A DNA stretch of 64,000 nucleotides from Umezawaea endophytica (lineage in GTDB: Bacteria > Actinomycetota > Actinomycetes > Mycobacteriales > Pseudonocardiaceae). A program made the position numbers and the translations under genes. Below the pieces are notes generated by a model, which searched no databases, was not told where the DNA came from, and was given only the letters and a program-made list of their open reading frames with translations. Within the stretch, counting starts at the first letter, position 1. Every line of letters begins with the position of its first letter. The stretch spans positions 684,494 to 748,493 of the forward strand of contig NZ_JANYMP010000002.1 in NCBI RefSeq assembly GCF_025061645.1. Direction: 5' to 3'. Shown here in pieces: positions 34,509-44,162 of this stretch.

Positions 34509-35891
34509 GTGCGGTCGCGGCTCCTCGGCATCGTGCTGGCGCTGGTCGTGCTGGTGCTGCTCGGCCTCGGCCTCCCGCTGGGGAGGGGTGTGGCCGCCGC
34601 CGAGCAGCAGGAGCTGTTCCTCGACCGGCTCACCGACACGAGCCGGTTCGCCTCCGTCGCCCAGCAGACGCTGATCGACGGCCAGCCGAAGCTGCTGGAA
34701 CCGGCGATGCGGCGGTACGAGGAGGTCTACGGCATCGCCGTCGTCCTGCTGGACCGCGACCGCAACGTGCTGGCCACGTCGAGCGAGGACGTCGACGTGA
34801 CCGGCGAGGGCGTGCCGGACATGATCGCGGGCGCGCTGGTCGGACGCCTGCCGTCGGCACCGCCGGTGCTGATGCCGTGGGACCGGGAGCAGCTCGTGCT
34901 GGCCGAACCGGTGCTCATCGGCGGTGAGGTGCGCGGCGCGGTCGTCACGTTCTCGCCGACCGACAAGTCCCGGAGCCAGGTGCTGATCTGGTGGAGCGTG
35001 CTGCTCACCGGCAGCGCGCTCGTGCTCGCGCTGGGCGTGCTCGCGGCGCTGCCGCTGGTCAGGTGGACGCTGCGGCCGGTGCAGCGGCTCGACGACGCGA
35101 CGGGCAAGCTGCTGGCCGCCGTCGTGTCCGGCCGTCCCGTGACCCCCGTCGGCAGTTCGAGCGGGCCGCCCGAGCTGCGGCAGCTCAGCCGGTCGTTCGA
35201 CCAGATGGCCGCGAACGTCGGCGACGCGCTCGCCGCGCAGCGCGCGTTCGTCGCGGACGCGTCGCACCAGCTCCGCAACCCGCTGACGGCGCTGAAGCTC
35301 CGACTGTCCAACCTGGAGGGTCACGTCGACGCCGAAGCCGAGGTGCACCAGGTCGCCGCGCTGGCCGAGGCCGACCGGCTCAACCGCATCCTGGACGAGC
35401 TGCTGTCGATGGCGCGCGCCGAGTCCAGCTCCGTCGACCCGGTCGTGGTCGACGTCGACCGCGCCGTCGCCGGACGGCTGTCGGCGTGGCAGCCCGCCGC
35501 CGTGGCCAAGAACGTGCACCTCGTCCTGGACGGCGAACCCGGCGGCACGGCGCTCGCGCCGCCGCGCGGGGTCGAGGCGATCCTCGACGCGCTGCTCGAC
35601 AACGCGTTCAAGTTCACCCGCGAGGACACCCTCGTGCACGTGGACGTCCGCCGCCGCGACGGCTGGGTGAAGATCTCGGTCCGCGACCAGGGCCCCGGCC
35701 TGGAACCGGACGAGCTGGACCGCGCGACCGACCGGTTCTGGCGCAGCCAGGCCCACCAGAACGTGTCCGGCTCCGGCCTCGGCCTGTCGATCGTGCGGCG
35801 CGTCGTCGAGCGCGTCGACGGCGAGGTCGTGCTGGAGAGCCCCGAGGACGGCGGTCTCGCCGTGATCGTGACGATCCCGGCGGTCGACTAG
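34509..35891 (+). CDS. gluK: Sensor histidine kinase, GluK-like
   Basis: The 460-residue kinase has an N-terminal span, an extracytoplasmic sensor of about 130 residues (with VVLLDRDRNVLATSS) and a second span (about 160-183). HAMP follows, then a HisKA domain with H253 in VADASHQLRNPLTAL. The ATP domain has DNAFKFTRE (N box), DQGPGLEPDE (G1) and GSGLGLSIV (G2). GTG 34509 is the coupled start behind gluR. It probably phosphorylates GluR in response to external glutamate, by analogy with Streptomyces. Its stop overlaps the convergent TAXI gene by four bases. Confidence 0.85.
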   Translation: MRSRLLGIVLALVVLVLLGLGLPLGRGVAAAEQQELFLDRLTDTSRFASVAQQTLIDGQPKLLEPAMRRYEEVYGIAVVLLDRDRNVLATSSEDVDVTGEGVPDMIAGALVGRLPSAPPVLMPWDREQLVLAEPVLIGGEVRGAVVTFSPTDKSRSQVLIWWSVLLTGSALVLALGVLAALPLVRWTLRPVQRLDDATGKLLAAVVSGRPVTPVGSSSGPPELRQLSRSFDQMAANVGDALAAQRAFVADASHQLRNPLTALKLRLSNLEGHVDAEAEVHQVAALAEADRLNRILDELLSMARAESSSVDPVVVDVDRAVAGRLSAWQPAAVAKNVHLVLDGEPGGTALAPPRGVEAILDALLDNAFKFTREDTLVHVDVRRRDGWVKISVRDQGPGLEPDELDRATDRFWRSQAHQNVSGSGLGLSIVRRVVERVDGEVVLESPEDGGLAVIVTIPAVD

Positions 35892-36847
35892 ACCTTGGAG
35901 CCCCGGTAGTAGCGGAGCGCTCCGGGGTGCAGGGGGAGCGGCGTGGTCTCGATGGCGGCGCGGATCTCGATGGAGCGGGCGGCGGGACTCGCCGCCTCCA
36001 GCCGGGGCTGCGCCTTGAACAGGCCGCCCACCAGCGCTTCGGCCGCCTCGTCGCTCATGAGGTCGTTCACCAGCAGGAAGTTGCGGACGACCAGCGTGGT
36101 CACGGCCTTGCCCGGCTTGTCCGGCTGGCTGTAGGCCGACGCGGGCAGCGTCGCCGAGCCGTACACCGGGAACTGCCTGCGCAGCTCGGGCAGCACGTCG
36201 CTCAGGTCGAGCATCTTCACCTTCACCGACTGGGCGAGCTGCGTGACCTGCTGCGTCGGCAGGCCGCCCGACCAGATGAACGCGTCCAGCGAGCCCGCGA
36301 GCATCGCCTCGCTCGCCTCGTTCAGGTCGAGGTGCTGGACCCGCAGGTCGGTGTCCGGCGAGATCCCCGCCGACGCCAGCAGCCGGTCGGCGATCAGCCG
36401 CACGCCCGACGTCTCCGACCCGATCGACACCCGCAGGCCCTTCAGGTCCACGAGCCGGGTCACCACGAGGTCGTCCCGGACCACCACCTGGAGGTAGTCG
36501 TCGTGCATCCGGGCCAGCGCGTACAGCTTGCGCTTGCCCGGCTCGTCGACCGCGGCCCGCTCCGCCGCGTCGGCCTGCGAGAACCCGACGTCGGCGAGCC
36601 CGGCGCGCAGCCGCTGGAGGTTGTCGACCGAGCCCTTGGTCGCCGCGACCTGCGGGTGCTCGATGCCGAGCTGCTCGGTCCACGCGTCGGCCAGCGCCGC
36701 GCTCAACCGGTTGTAGACGCCCTTCTCGACGCCCGACGCCATGGTCAGCTTGAGCGCCGCCAGGTCGTTCCCGCACGCGCTCAACGCCATGGCGGCCAGG
36801 GCCAACACGGCCCCGGCCGCGTGTACCCGCCGCCCTGTTCCCGCCAC
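35888..36847 (-). CDS. TAXI-family solute-binding lipoprotein without TRAP membrane genes
   Basis: The 319-residue protein has a lipobox LSAC (C25) and the TAXI binding fold: [21 protein letters not shown], the [24 protein letters not shown] segment and a later [26 protein letters not shown] proteins normally feed a fused TRAP permease. No TRAP membrane gene is nearby, and the gene instead faces the GluK-like kinase. It may be an accessory sensor for that kinase (inference). It starts with GTG 36847, divergent from miaB. Confidence 0.82.
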   Translation of the reverse strand: MAGTGRRVHAAGAVLALAAMALSACGNDLAALKLTMASGVEKGVYNRLSAALADAWTEQLGIEHPQVAATKGSVDNLQRLRAGLADVGFSQADAAERAAVDEPGKRKLYALARMHDDYLQVVVRDDLVVTRLVDLKGLRVSIGSETSGVRLIADRLLASAGISPDTDLRVQHLDLNEASEAMLAGSLDAFIWSGGLPTQQVTQLAQSVKVKMLDLSDVLPELRRQFPVYGSATLPASAYSQPDKPGKAVTTLVVRNFLLVNDLMSDEAAEALVGGLFKAQPRLEAASPAARSIEIRAAIETTPLPLHPGALRYYRGSKV

Positions 36848-36903
36848 CTGCGCATCGTGTCACGTTCGCGCTCTACCCTGAACCCGACGGAAGGATGGCC
36901 GCA

Positions 36904-38370
36904 GTGACCCGCAGTTACCAGATTCGCACGTTCGGGTGCCAGATGAACGTGCACGACTCCGAGCGCCTCGCGGGCCTGCTGGAGGACGCCGGCTACGCGC
37001 CCGCCACCGGGGACGACGCGCCGGACGTGGTCGTGTTCAACACCTGCGCGGTCCGGGAGAACGCCGACAACAAGCTGTACGGGACGCTGGGGCACCTCGC
37101 GCCCGCCAAGACCGCGAACCCGGACATGCAGATCGCCGTCGGCGGCTGCCTGGCCCAGAAGGACCAGAAGGAGATCGTCCGCCGCGCGCCGTGGGTGGAC
37201 GTCGTCTTCGGCACCCACAACCTGGGGTCGCTGCCGGTGCTGCTCGAACGCGCCCGGCACAACCAGGAGGCCCAGGTCGAGCTGCTCGACTCCCTGGAGA
37301 CCTTCCCGTCGACCCTGCCCGCGAAGCGCGACTCGGCGTACTCGGGCTGGGTGTCGGTGTCGGTGGGCTGCAACAACACGTGCACGTTCTGCATCGTCCC
37401 GTCGCTGCGCGGCAAGGAGAAGGACCGCCGCCCCGGCGACGTGCTCGCCGAGGTCCAGGCGCTGGTGGACCAGGGCGTGCTGGAGGTGACGCTGCTCGGC
37501 CAGAACGTCAACTCCTACGGCGTCGAGTTCGGCGACCGGCTCGCGTTCGGCAAGCTGCTGCGCGCGACGGGCGCGATCGAGGGCCTGGAGCGCGTGCGGT
37601 TCACGTCGCCGCACCCGAAGGACTTCACCGACGACGTGATCGCGGCGATGGCCGAGACGCCGAACGTGTGCCACTCGCTGCACATGCCGCTCCAGTCCGG
37701 CTCCGACCGGCTGCTCAAGGAGATGCGCCGCTCGTACCGCTCGGCCAAGTACTTGTCGATCCTGGACAAGGTGCGCGAGGCGATGCCGGACGCGGCCATC
37801 ACCACCGACATCATCGTCGGCTTCCCCGGCGAGACCGAGGAGGACTTCCAGGCGACCCTCGACGTCGTCCGCCGGTCGCGGTTCACCAACGCGTTCACGT
37901 TCCAGTACTCCAAGCGCCCTGGCACGCCCGCCGCGTCGCTGCCGGACCAGTTGCCGAAGAAGGTCGTGCAGGAGCGCTTCGACCGGCTGATCGAGCTCCA
38001 GGAGGCCATGGCGCTGGAGCTGAACCAGGAGCAGGTCGGCCGCAAGATCGAGGTGCTGGTCGCCACCGGCGAGGGCAAGCGGGACGCCGAGACCCTGCGA
38101 CTCAGCGGACGCGCCCGCGACGGCCGTCTGGTGCACTTCACGCCCGGCGACGCGTCGGTGCGGCCCGGTGATGTCGTGGAGACCGTCGTGACCTACGGCG
38201 CGCCGCACTACGTGGTCGCCGACGGCCCGTTGATCAGCCATCGGCGCACCAAGGCCGGGGACCAGTCCGAGGCCGGTATCAAGCCCAAGACGCCCGGCAC
38301 GGCGTTGGGCCTGCCCTCGTTCGGGGCTCCCGCGCCGCTGCCGGTGGTGGCCGGGTGCGGCGTCCAGTGA
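36904..38370 (+). CDS. miaB: tRNA-2-methylthio-N6-dimethylallyladenosine synthase
   Basis: The 488-residue radical-SAM enzyme adds the methylthio group to i6A37 of tRNA. The N-terminal cluster cysteines are in [16 protein letters not shown] and VGGCLAQK. The SAM cluster is [12 protein letters not shown], and a C-terminal TRAM domain is present, followed by an uncommon proline-rich tail of about 40 residues. GTG 36904 has GGAAGG nine bases upstream; ATG 36895 touches that site and is less likely. The next gene overlaps its stop (GTGA). It acts after MiaA, encoded at 41574 in the same block. Confidence 0.95.
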   Translation: MTRSYQIRTFGCQMNVHDSERLAGLLEDAGYAPATGDDAPDVVVFNTCAVRENADNKLYGTLGHLAPAKTANPDMQIAVGGCLAQKDQKEIVRRAPWVDVVFGTHNLGSLPVLLERARHNQEAQVELLDSLETFPSTLPAKRDSAYSGWVSVSVGCNNTCTFCIVPSLRGKEKDRRPGDVLAEVQALVDQGVLEVTLLGQNVNSYGVEFGDRLAFGKLLRATGAIEGLERVRFTSPHPKDFTDDVIAAMAETPNVCHSLHMPLQSGSDRLLKEMRRSYRSAKYLSILDKVREAMPDAAITTDIIVGFPGETEEDFQATLDVVRRSRFTNAFTFQYSKRPGTPAASLPDQLPKKVVQERFDRLIELQEAMALELNQEQVGRKIEVLVATGEGKRDAETLRLSGRARDGRLVHFTPGDASVRPGDVVETVVTYGAPHYVVADGPLISHRRTKAGDQSEAGIKPKTPGTALGLPSFGAPAPLPVVAGCGVQ

Positions 38371-38855
38371 CCGGTGAGTCCGATGATCTGTCCCGGTTGA
38401 GGGACGAGATCGACCAGGTGGGTGTCTCGGCGGCCAAGCGCGTCGATCCCGGTACCGGGGCGTTGGTGATCGCGGTGGCGGTGTTCGCGCTGCTCGTGGC
38501 CCAGTTGTTGCCTTGGGCGGGCGCGGCGCGGGGGTGGGAGATCCTGCTCGGCGAGATCCCCGACGGGGAGGTCGTGGGGGCGTTGCCGAAGATGTTCGCG
38601 TTTGCTTCGGTGATCGCTGGGGTTTTGTTGTCGGCGTTGAGTTTGATCCTGCGTCGGTGGGCGTTGGTGTGGTTTTGTGCGTTGGGGTGTTTTGTGGCTT
38701 CGGTTTCCGGGGTTTTGTCTATTTGGACGCAGCAGACGACTACTAGTCACGCGCCTGGGCCCGGGCCGGGGGTTGGGCTGATTGTTGCTGTGGTGGCGGT
38801 GGTTGTGTTGTTGGTGATGTGGCTTCGGTTGGCGGCTTCTCGGTCGGGGCTTTGA
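38367..38855 (+). CDS. Conserved membrane protein after miaB (Rv2732c-like)
   Basis: The 162-residue protein has a charged N-terminal segment ([21 protein letters not shown]) and four predicted spans. Its position directly behind miaB matches the conserved mycobacterial gene Rv2732c, of unknown function. GTG 38367 overlaps the miaB stop by four bases; an earlier GTG at 38355 would add four residues. From about 38610 the codons shift sharply to T- and G-ending forms (GTT, TTT, TGT, TTG), unlike the rest of the window, just before the palindromic elements. Confidence 0.82.
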   Translation: MTGESDDLSRLRDEIDQVGVSAAKRVDPGTGALVIAVAVFALLVAQLLPWAGAARGWEILLGEIPDGEVVGALPKMFAFASVIAGVLLSALSLILRRWALVWFCALGCFVASVSGVLSIWTQQTTTSHAPGPGPGVGLIVAVVAVVVLLVMWLRLAASRSGL

Positions 38856-38895
38856 GGGTTGGTGGGTTGAGGGTCGGGTTGGTGGGGGTCTTTTG

Positions 38896-39000
38896 CCACC
38901 CCGCTCGCGCAATTGTCTCCATGGCTTTCCCGCTTTGTCAAGGCGGGAAAGATGCCTTGACAAAGCGGGAAAGCCATGAGGGCGCTGGGGATCGGGGCGG
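38896..39000 (+). repeat. Palindromic element, left copy
   Basis: About 105 bp made of an outer segment CCACCCCGCTCGCGCAATT (38896-38914), a perfect hairpin with 24-bp arms (38921-38944 with 38954-38977) and nine-base loop, and an inner GAGGGCGCTGGGGATCGG segment. The right copy at 39190-39294 is the same element inverted, with a changed but still fully paired stem. The 39001-39189 spacer between copies has no gene I can support. Confidence 0.85.
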
Positions 39001-39189
39001 CGGCGGGGGAATGCAAAAGACCCGTAAACGTGCGGTGGTGCGGTGGTCCGGTTTAAGGCGCAGGTCGCGGCTCGGGTAGGTCGTCGGGTGCGGTTTGTGG
39101 CGTCCCGGCTTGGTCTGCCTGTGTCATCTTTTGCTCTAGAAATTGACCACGACGGCACTGCCACCTCTCGTAGTGCCAGAACCCCCCGC

Positions 39190-39294
39190 CCGCCCCGATC
39201 CCCAGCGCCCTCACTTCCCGTTTTCTTTGTCAAGGCATCTTTCCCGCCTTGACAAAGAAAACGGGAAGTAGAGATAATTGCGCGAGCGGGGTGG
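39190..39294 (-). repeat. Palindromic element, right inverted copy
   Basis: Inverted partner of 38896-39000. The outer 19 bases (39276-39294) and inner 23 bases (39190-39212) are exact complements of the left copy. Its own hairpin has 24-bp perfect arms (39213-39236 with 39246-39269) around the complementary nine-base loop. The outer half of the stem differs in sequence from the left copy, but both sides changed together. Confidence 0.85.
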
Positions 39295-39307
39295 GCACAA
39301 CGAAAAA

Positions 39308-39340
39308 ACGGGCGCCCCCCAACCAGCAAGGGGCGCCCGT
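39308..39340 (-). terminator. Intrinsic terminator of the DUF349 gene
   Basis: An 11-bp GC stem (39308-39318 with 39330-39340), followed on the minus strand by a run of six T. It lies 11 bp after the DUF349 stop and is the best canonical terminator in the window. Confidence 0.9.
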
Positions 39341-39351
39341 CCACAAAAAAC

Positions 39352-40686
39352 CTACCGAGTAGCCACAGCCGCCTCAGCAGCAGACAACCACTCCCGCCAC
39401 TGCTTGGCCTGCGCCTCAGCCTGCTCAGCCCGCCGCTTGTCCCCAGCCGACCGAGCCTTCTCAGCCTGAGCCTCGAACTGCTCCACCCGCTCCCGGAACT
39501 GCGCCACCCTGGCCTCGGCCTCGGGATCCGACCTGCGCCACTGCGCGTCGACAGCCCCGCGGACCTTCTCCTCGATCGCGCGCAGCTTCCCCTCCAGGTC
39601 GCGGACCCGCTCGCGGGGGACCTTCCCGATCGCGTCCCAGCGCTCCTGGATCTTGTAGAGCTGGTTCCTGGCGGCCTCCAGGTCGCCGGACGGGTCGATC
39701 GCCTCCGCCTCGGCCAGCAGCGCTTCCTTGAGCTGCGCGTTCGTGCCGAACTCCGCGTCGCGCTCGTTGAAGGCCTCGGATCGGCGGGCGAAGAACGCGT
39801 CCTGGGCGGCGCGGAAGCGCTGCCAGAGCACGTCGTCGGCCTCCTTGGGAGCCCGTCCCGCGGCCTTCCACTCGACCATGAGGTCCTTGTAGCGACCCGC
39901 CGTGGGGCCCCAGTCGTCGGACTGGATGAGCTTCTCGGCCTCTTCGACCAGTTCCTGCTTGCGGTTCTTCGCCACGCCGCGCTGGCGGTCGAGGTCCGCG
40001 AAGTGCGAGCCGCGACGGCGGTTGAACGCGTCGCGCGCCTTGGAGAACCGCCGCCACAACTGCTCGTCGGTCTTGCGGTCGACGCCGCGGATGGTCTTCC
40101 ACTCGTCGAGGATCTGCCGCAGCCGGTCGCCGGTGGTCTTCCACTGGGTCGACTCGTTGGCGAGCGTCTCGGCCTCTTCGACCAGTTCCTGCTTGCGCGC
40201 CACGGACTGGGTGCGCGCGGCCTCCTTGGCCGTCTTGGCCTTCTCCAGGCCTTCCTCGGCCTTGGCCAGCACGTGGTCGACGCGCTTGGCCAGCGCCTCC
40301 AGGTCGCCGACGACCGCGGCGTCCTTCAGCGTCTCCCGCACGTGCTTCGCGCTCGTGAGCGCGTGCTTCGGGTCGCCCGCCCCGGAGGACAGCCGCGCCA
40401 CGAGCAGCTCCACCTCGGTGCGCAGGTCGTCGAACCGGCGCGCGAAGTGCGCGAGGCCCTCCTCGGGCTCGCCCGCCTGCCAGGACCCGACGACCCGCTC
40501 GCCGTCGGCCGTCTTGACGTAGACGGTGCCGTCCGCGTCCACGCGTCCCCAGCGGTCAGGGTGGTCCGACGCCACGGGGACCGGCGGAGCGGCCACCGGG
40601 GCGCTCTCCTGCTTCGTTCCCTCGATCACCGTTGTCGTGCCGCCACTGTCACCAGTGGTCTCCGGTGTCGTCTCGTGCTCCGTCAT
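39352..40686 (-). CDS. DUF349 domain protein
   Basis: The 444-residue, highly charged, helical protein holds several DUF349 repeats, each with the W-K-x-x-G-x-x-P/V-K-x-x-D-x-x-L-W-x-R-F pattern. Examples are LDEWKTIRGVDRKTDEQLWRRFSKARD and MVEWKAAGRAPKEADDVLWQRF. The N-terminus is proline/threonine-rich (residues 1-40) and an alanine-rich coiled coil ends it. It corresponds to mycobacterial Rv2731. Function is unsettled, though relatives have been linked to DNA or ribosome-associated roles. ATG 40686 is favoured over an upstream start. The 3' end of the coding strand shows T-ending codons similar to the facing gene across the palindromes. Confidence 0.85.
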   Translation of the reverse strand: MTEHETTPETTGDSGGTTTVIEGTKQESAPVAAPPVPVASDHPDRWGRVDADGTVYVKTADGERVVGSWQAGEPEEGLAHFARRFDDLRTEVELLVARLSSGAGDPKHALTSAKHVRETLKDAAVVGDLEALAKRVDHVLAKAEEGLEKAKTAKEAARTQSVARKQELVEEAETLANESTQWKTTGDRLRQILDEWKTIRGVDRKTDEQLWRRFSKARDAFNRRRGSHFADLDRQRGVAKNRKQELVEEAEKLIQSDDWGPTAGRYKDLMVEWKAAGRAPKEADDVLWQRFRAAQDAFFARRSEAFNERDAEFGTNAQLKEALLAEAEAIDPSGDLEAARNQLYKIQERWDAIGKVPRERVRDLEGKLRAIEEKVRGAVDAQWRRSDPEAEARVAQFRERVEQFEAQAEKARSAGDKRRAEQAEAQAKQWREWLSAAEAAVATR

Positions 40687-40869
40687 CGCCGGCTTCCTCC
40701 TCGCCTGCCCACTTCGTGGTGCCCGTGCCAACCACGGGCGCCCCGCCACCGGCGGGGCCCAGCACCGAGTACCTGGACCGTCTCATCGTCTCCAGTACCC
40801 CGCGCGCATTCAAACAGGTCAGAGCTCAGCTCGGTACTGCGGTGTCGAAGATGGGTAGCGTCACCCGGT

Positions 40870-41577
40870 GTGATCCGACGTCTGGCGGTGCTGCCGCACC
40901 CGCCTCTCCTGGTGCCCGAGCTGGTCGGCGGGGCCGTGGACGAGACCGAACCGTTGCGTGCGGCGTGCCTCGCGGCGGCGCGGGAGCTGGTGGACAGCTC
41001 GCCCCACTGGGTGGTGATCGCGGGTGATCCGTCCGGTCGGAGGACGATCGGCCCGGACATCTCCGGGACGTTCCGGGGATACGGCGTAGATGTTCCGGTG
41101 GCCCTGTCGGCCGTCGAGTCCACTTCGGACCTCGCCCTGCCGTTGCCCGCGCTCGTCGCCGGGTGGTTGCGGGGCGCTGCGGGAGCGATGACCGTTCGGG
41201 TGGAATTGGTTCACCCGGACCTGCCGCCCGCCGAGTGCTTCGCGCTGGGCGGGGAACTCGCCGCCCGAGCGGGCGCGGCCGTCCTCGTCCTCGGCACGGG
41301 GTCGCACCGGCACGGTGACGCCTCCGTCGGCCGTCCCGACGACCGCGCCGGGCCGTTCGACGAGGGGGTGCGCGCGGCGCTGGCCGCCGCGGACCCGGAA
41401 GCGCTGCGCGGACTGGACCCCGCGCTCGCGGCGGAGCTGGGCGCGGACGGCCGGGCGGCGTGGCAGGTGCTCGCGGGCCTGGCCGAAGCGACCGGGCCGT
41501 GGCGGTGCACCCGTTCCGAGCTGCTCGTGCCCTACGGCGTCGGGTACCACTCGGCCGTCTGGGAAACTGGGGCGTGA
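40870..41577 (+). CDS. Class III extradiol dioxygenase-like protein (Rv2728c-like)
   Basis: The 235-residue protein resembles the fold of class III ring-cleaving dioxygenases: [19 protein letters not shown] at the start, [18 protein letters not shown], and [19 protein letters not shown] with histidines. The actinobacterial gene between the DUF349 protein and miaA (Rv2728c in M. tuberculosis) has no proven reaction. GTG 40870 is the first start after a promoter-like region and is overlapped at its end by miaA (GTGA, four bases), so it forms an operon with miaA and dapF. Confidence 0.8.
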   Translation: MIRRLAVLPHPPLLVPELVGGAVDETEPLRAACLAAARELVDSSPHWVVIAGDPSGRRTIGPDISGTFRGYGVDVPVALSAVESTSDLALPLPALVAGWLRGAAGAMTVRVELVHPDLPPAECFALGGELAARAGAAVLVLGTGSHRHGDASVGRPDDRAGPFDEGVRAALAAADPEALRGLDPALAAELGADGRAAWQVLAGLAEATGPWRCTRSELLVPYGVGYHSAVWETGA

Positions 41578-42476
41578 CCGTCCCCGTCGCCGTCGTCGGC
41601 CCCACCGCCACCGGCAAGTCCGACCTCGCCGTCCGCCTCGCGCTCGAACTCGGCGGCGAGGTGGTCAACGCCGACGCGATGCAGCTCTACCGGGGCATGG
41701 ACATCGGCACGGCGAAGATCACCGAGGCCGAGCGGCACGGCGTCCCGCACCACCTGCTCGACGTGCTGGACGTGACCGAGACCGCCTCCGTCGCCGCCTA
41801 CCAGCGGCACACCCGCGCCCTCGTCGAGGAGCTGCTGGCCAAGGGCACGACGCCGGTGCTCGTCGGCGGATCCGGCCTGTACGTGCAGGCCGTGCTGGAC
41901 GACCTGAAGTTCCCCGGCACCGACGACGCGGTCCGCGCGCGGCTGGAGCGGGAACTGGCCGTCGTCGGCGGTCCCGCGCTGCACGCCCGGCTGGCCGAGC
42001 TGGACCCGGCCGCTGCGCTCGCGATCCTGCCCGGCAACGTCCGCCGCGTCGTGCGCGCGCTGGAGGTCATCGAGCTGACCGGGCAGCCGTTCTCGGCGAA
42101 CCTGCCCAAGCCCGGCCCGGCCCTCTACGGCACGGTGCTCGTCGGCGTCGACCGCGAGGTGGCCGAGCTGGACGAGCGCGTCGACCTGAGGGTGCGGCGG
42201 ATGTTCGAGGCGGGCCTGGTCGACGAGGTGCGGAAGCTGGAGGCCGTTGGTCTGCGCGACGGTCGCACGGCGGCGCGCGCGCTCGGCTACCAGCAGGTGC
42301 TGGCCGCGTTCGACGGCGAGCACGACCTGGAGGCCGCCGCGGAGGAGACGGCGAGGGCCACCCGCCGGTTCGTCCGCAGGCAGCGCTCCTGGTTCCGCCG
42401 GGACCAGCGGATCACCTGGTTTGACGCGGCAGGCCCAGACCTGGTCGGGGAAGTGCTGACCCTGCTGGCCCAGTAA
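41574..42476 (+). CDS. miaA: tRNA dimethylallyltransferase
   Basis: The 300-residue enzyme transfers a dimethylallyl group to A37 of tRNA, the step before MiaB. It has the P-loop [14 protein letters not shown], the family pattern [32 protein letters not shown], and the late [17 protein letters not shown] tRNA-binding stretch. GTG 41574 overlaps the previous stop. dapF follows after four bases. Confidence 0.96.
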   Translation: MTVPVAVVGPTATGKSDLAVRLALELGGEVVNADAMQLYRGMDIGTAKITEAERHGVPHHLLDVLDVTETASVAAYQRHTRALVEELLAKGTTPVLVGGSGLYVQAVLDDLKFPGTDDAVRARLERELAVVGGPALHARLAELDPAAALAILPGNVRRVVRALEVIELTGQPFSANLPKPGPALYGTVLVGVDREVAELDERVDLRVRRMFEAGLVDEVRKLEAVGLRDGRTAARALGYQQVLAAFDGEHDLEAAAEETARATRRFVRRQRSWFRRDQRITWFDAAGPDLVGEVLTLLAQ

Positions 42477-42480
42477 CCTG

Positions 42481-43290
42481 GTGCGCGTGGGCGGAGTGGA
42501 ATTCCTCAAGGGGCACGGCACCGAGAACGACTTCGTGCTGCTGCCCGACCCGGACGGCGTGCTGGACCTGACCGAGGCGCGCGTGCGAGCGCTCTGCGAC
42601 CGGCAGCGGGGCCTGGGCGCGGACGGCGTGCTGCGCGTCGTGAGGCCCGAGGTGGGTCCCTGGTTCATGGACTACCGCAACGCCGACGGCTCGATCGCGG
42701 AGATGTGCGGCAACGGCGTCCGGGTGTTCGCGCACTACCTCGTCGACGCGGGTCTCGTGCCCGAGGGCGAGTTCGTCGTCGGCACCCGCGGCGGGGAGAA
42801 GCCCGTCGTCGTGCACCCCGACGGCAGCGTCACGGTGGAGATGGGCCCCGTCCGGATCACCGGCACGTCCACCACCAAGACCACCGGGGCGGACTTCGCG
42901 GGCGTGGCGGTCGACGTGGGCAACCCGCACCTGGCGTGCGTGACGGACGTGCACATCGCGACCCTCGACCTGACCGAACAGCCCCACTTCGACCCGGCGG
43001 TGTTCCCGAACGGCGTCAACCTGGAGTTCGTCAACGTCCTGCGCGACGGCGTGCTGCGGATGCGCGTGCACGAGCGCGGCGTGGGGGAGACGCGGTCGTG
43101 CGGCACCGGCACGGTCGCCGCCGTGGCGTCCTGGCTGCACGGCGAGGGCCGCACGACCGGACAGGCCACCGTGGACGTCCTCGGGGGCCGGGTGGCCGTC
43201 GAGATCGGCGAGGGCCGCAGCACCCTCACCGGCCCGGCCGTGCTCGTCGCGCGCGGCGAGCTCGACCAGGCCTGGTGGGATTCGCTCTAG
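42481..43290 (+). CDS. dapF: Diaminopimelate epimerase
   Basis: The 269-residue enzyme interconverts LL- and meso-diaminopimelate for lysine and peptidoglycan synthesis. The two catalytic cysteines are visible in SIAEMCGNGVRVF and ETRSCGTGTVA, along with the substrate-binding KGHGTENDFVLLPD and GNPHLACV. GTG 42481 starts four bases after miaA; GTG 42487 is a near alternative. It ends four bases into the convergent SMP-30 gene. Confidence 0.96.
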   Translation: MRVGGVEFLKGHGTENDFVLLPDPDGVLDLTEARVRALCDRQRGLGADGVLRVVRPEVGPWFMDYRNADGSIAEMCGNGVRVFAHYLVDAGLVPEGEFVVGTRGGEKPVVVHPDGSVTVEMGPVRITGTSTTKTTGADFAGVAVDVGNPHLACVTDVHIATLDLTEQPHFDPAVFPNGVNLEFVNVLRDGVLRMRVHERGVGETRSCGTGTVAAVASWLHGEGRTTGQATVDVLGGRVAVEIGEGRSTLTGPAVLVARGELDQAWWDSL

Positions 43291-44162
43291 CGGTCGCCGA
43301 CCTTCACCTGCACGGTCTCCAGACGGCCGACGTGCTCCTTGCCCACCACGTCGGGGTCGGACGTCGGCGCGGTGCAGACGATCAGCGTGTTGCCGACCAG
43401 CCCGACGGCGAAGCTGATCTGGGTGGTCTCGACGCGGTCGGTGATGGCGCCGCCCTCGACGATCCGCACGACCGCCGGTTGCAGGGCCGTCGCCACCCAG
43501 ACGCCACCCTCGGCGTCGACGCAGATCCCGTCCGGCGCGATGACGTGCTCGCGCAGGTCGGCCCACACCCGCCGGTTGCTCAGCGAGCCGTCCTCGGCCA
43601 CGTCGAACGCGGTCAGCCGGTACGCGAGCGTCTCCGCGACGAGCAGCGTGCCGTTGGGCAGCAGCACCGTGCCGTTCGGGAACTTCAGGTCCTCGGCGGC
43701 CACGCGGGTCGTGCCGTCCGGCTCCACGAGCGCGAGCGGCGTGCCCGGCGGGTCGTACGACGGGTCGAGGAGCGACTCGATGCCGTCGTCGGTGATCTTC
43801 TGGTGCAGGTCGAAGCCGAAGTTGCCCACGTAGGCGCGGCCACGCGCGTCGACCAGCATGTCGTTGGTGTGGAAGGTGGCGATGTCGAACAGGTCCGCGT
43901 GCAGCGCGAGCACCCCGTTCGGCTCCAGCCTGCGGACCGTCCGGTCCTTCATGGACACCACGAGCAGCCTGCCGTCCGGCAGCCAGCCGAGGCCGGAGGG
44001 CTGGCCGGGCAGCGAGCAGACGACCTGCTTCTCCCCGGAGTCGAGGTCGACGGTGAAGACGGCCTTCTCGTAGAAGTCCGAGAAGTAGAACTTGCCGTCC
44101 GGGCCGTGCCGGGGCGCTTCGCCGAAGTGGAGTCCGTCGAGGAGAACGGTCGTGTCAGCCAT
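43287..44162 (-). CDS. SMP-30/gluconolactonase-like protein
   Basis: The 291-residue beta-propeller belongs to the SMP-30/gluconolactonase/LRE-like group of calcium-dependent lactonases. Typical segments are GLHFGEAPRHGPDGKFYFSD with the metal glutamate, PSGLGWLPDGRLLVVSMKDR, TNDMLVDARGRAYVGNFG and the late APDGICVDAEGGVW. It probably hydrolyses a sugar or other lactone; the substrate is unknown. Its ATG overlaps the MFS stop by eight bases, so it shares the MFS transcript and ArsR-type control. The pair is an insertion in the otherwise conserved dapF-hflX order. Confidence 0.85.
   Translation of the reverse strand: MADTTVLLDGLHFGEAPRHGPDGKFYFSDFYEKAVFTVDLDSGEKQVVCSLPGQPSGLGWLPDGRLLVVSMKDRTVRRLEPNGVLALHADLFDIATFHTNDMLVDARGRAYVGNFGFDLHQKITDDGIESLLDPSYDPPGTPLALVEPDGTTRVAAEDLKFPNGTVLLPNGTLLVAETLAYRLTAFDVAEDGSLSNRRVWADLREHVIAPDGICVDAEGGVWVATALQPAVVRIVEGGAITDRVETTQISFAVGLVGNTLIVCTAPTSDPDVVGKEHVGRLETVQVKVGDR

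Noticed and set aside
38921-38977. 24-bp hairpin considered as an ordinary terminator
   Set aside because: No T-tract on either strand, an identical inverted partner is nearby, and a proper terminator for the DUF349 gene already exists at 39308-39340.
38896-39294. Repeats considered as a CRISPR array
   Set aside because: Only two copies, inverted rather than direct, internally palindromic, and without regular spacers or cas genes.
38208-39344. Minus-strand frame through the palindromic elements encoding a QGGKDALTK-type segment
   Set aside because: It is generated by the repeat itself and runs antisense to miaB and the membrane gene; likely a recurrent misannotation.
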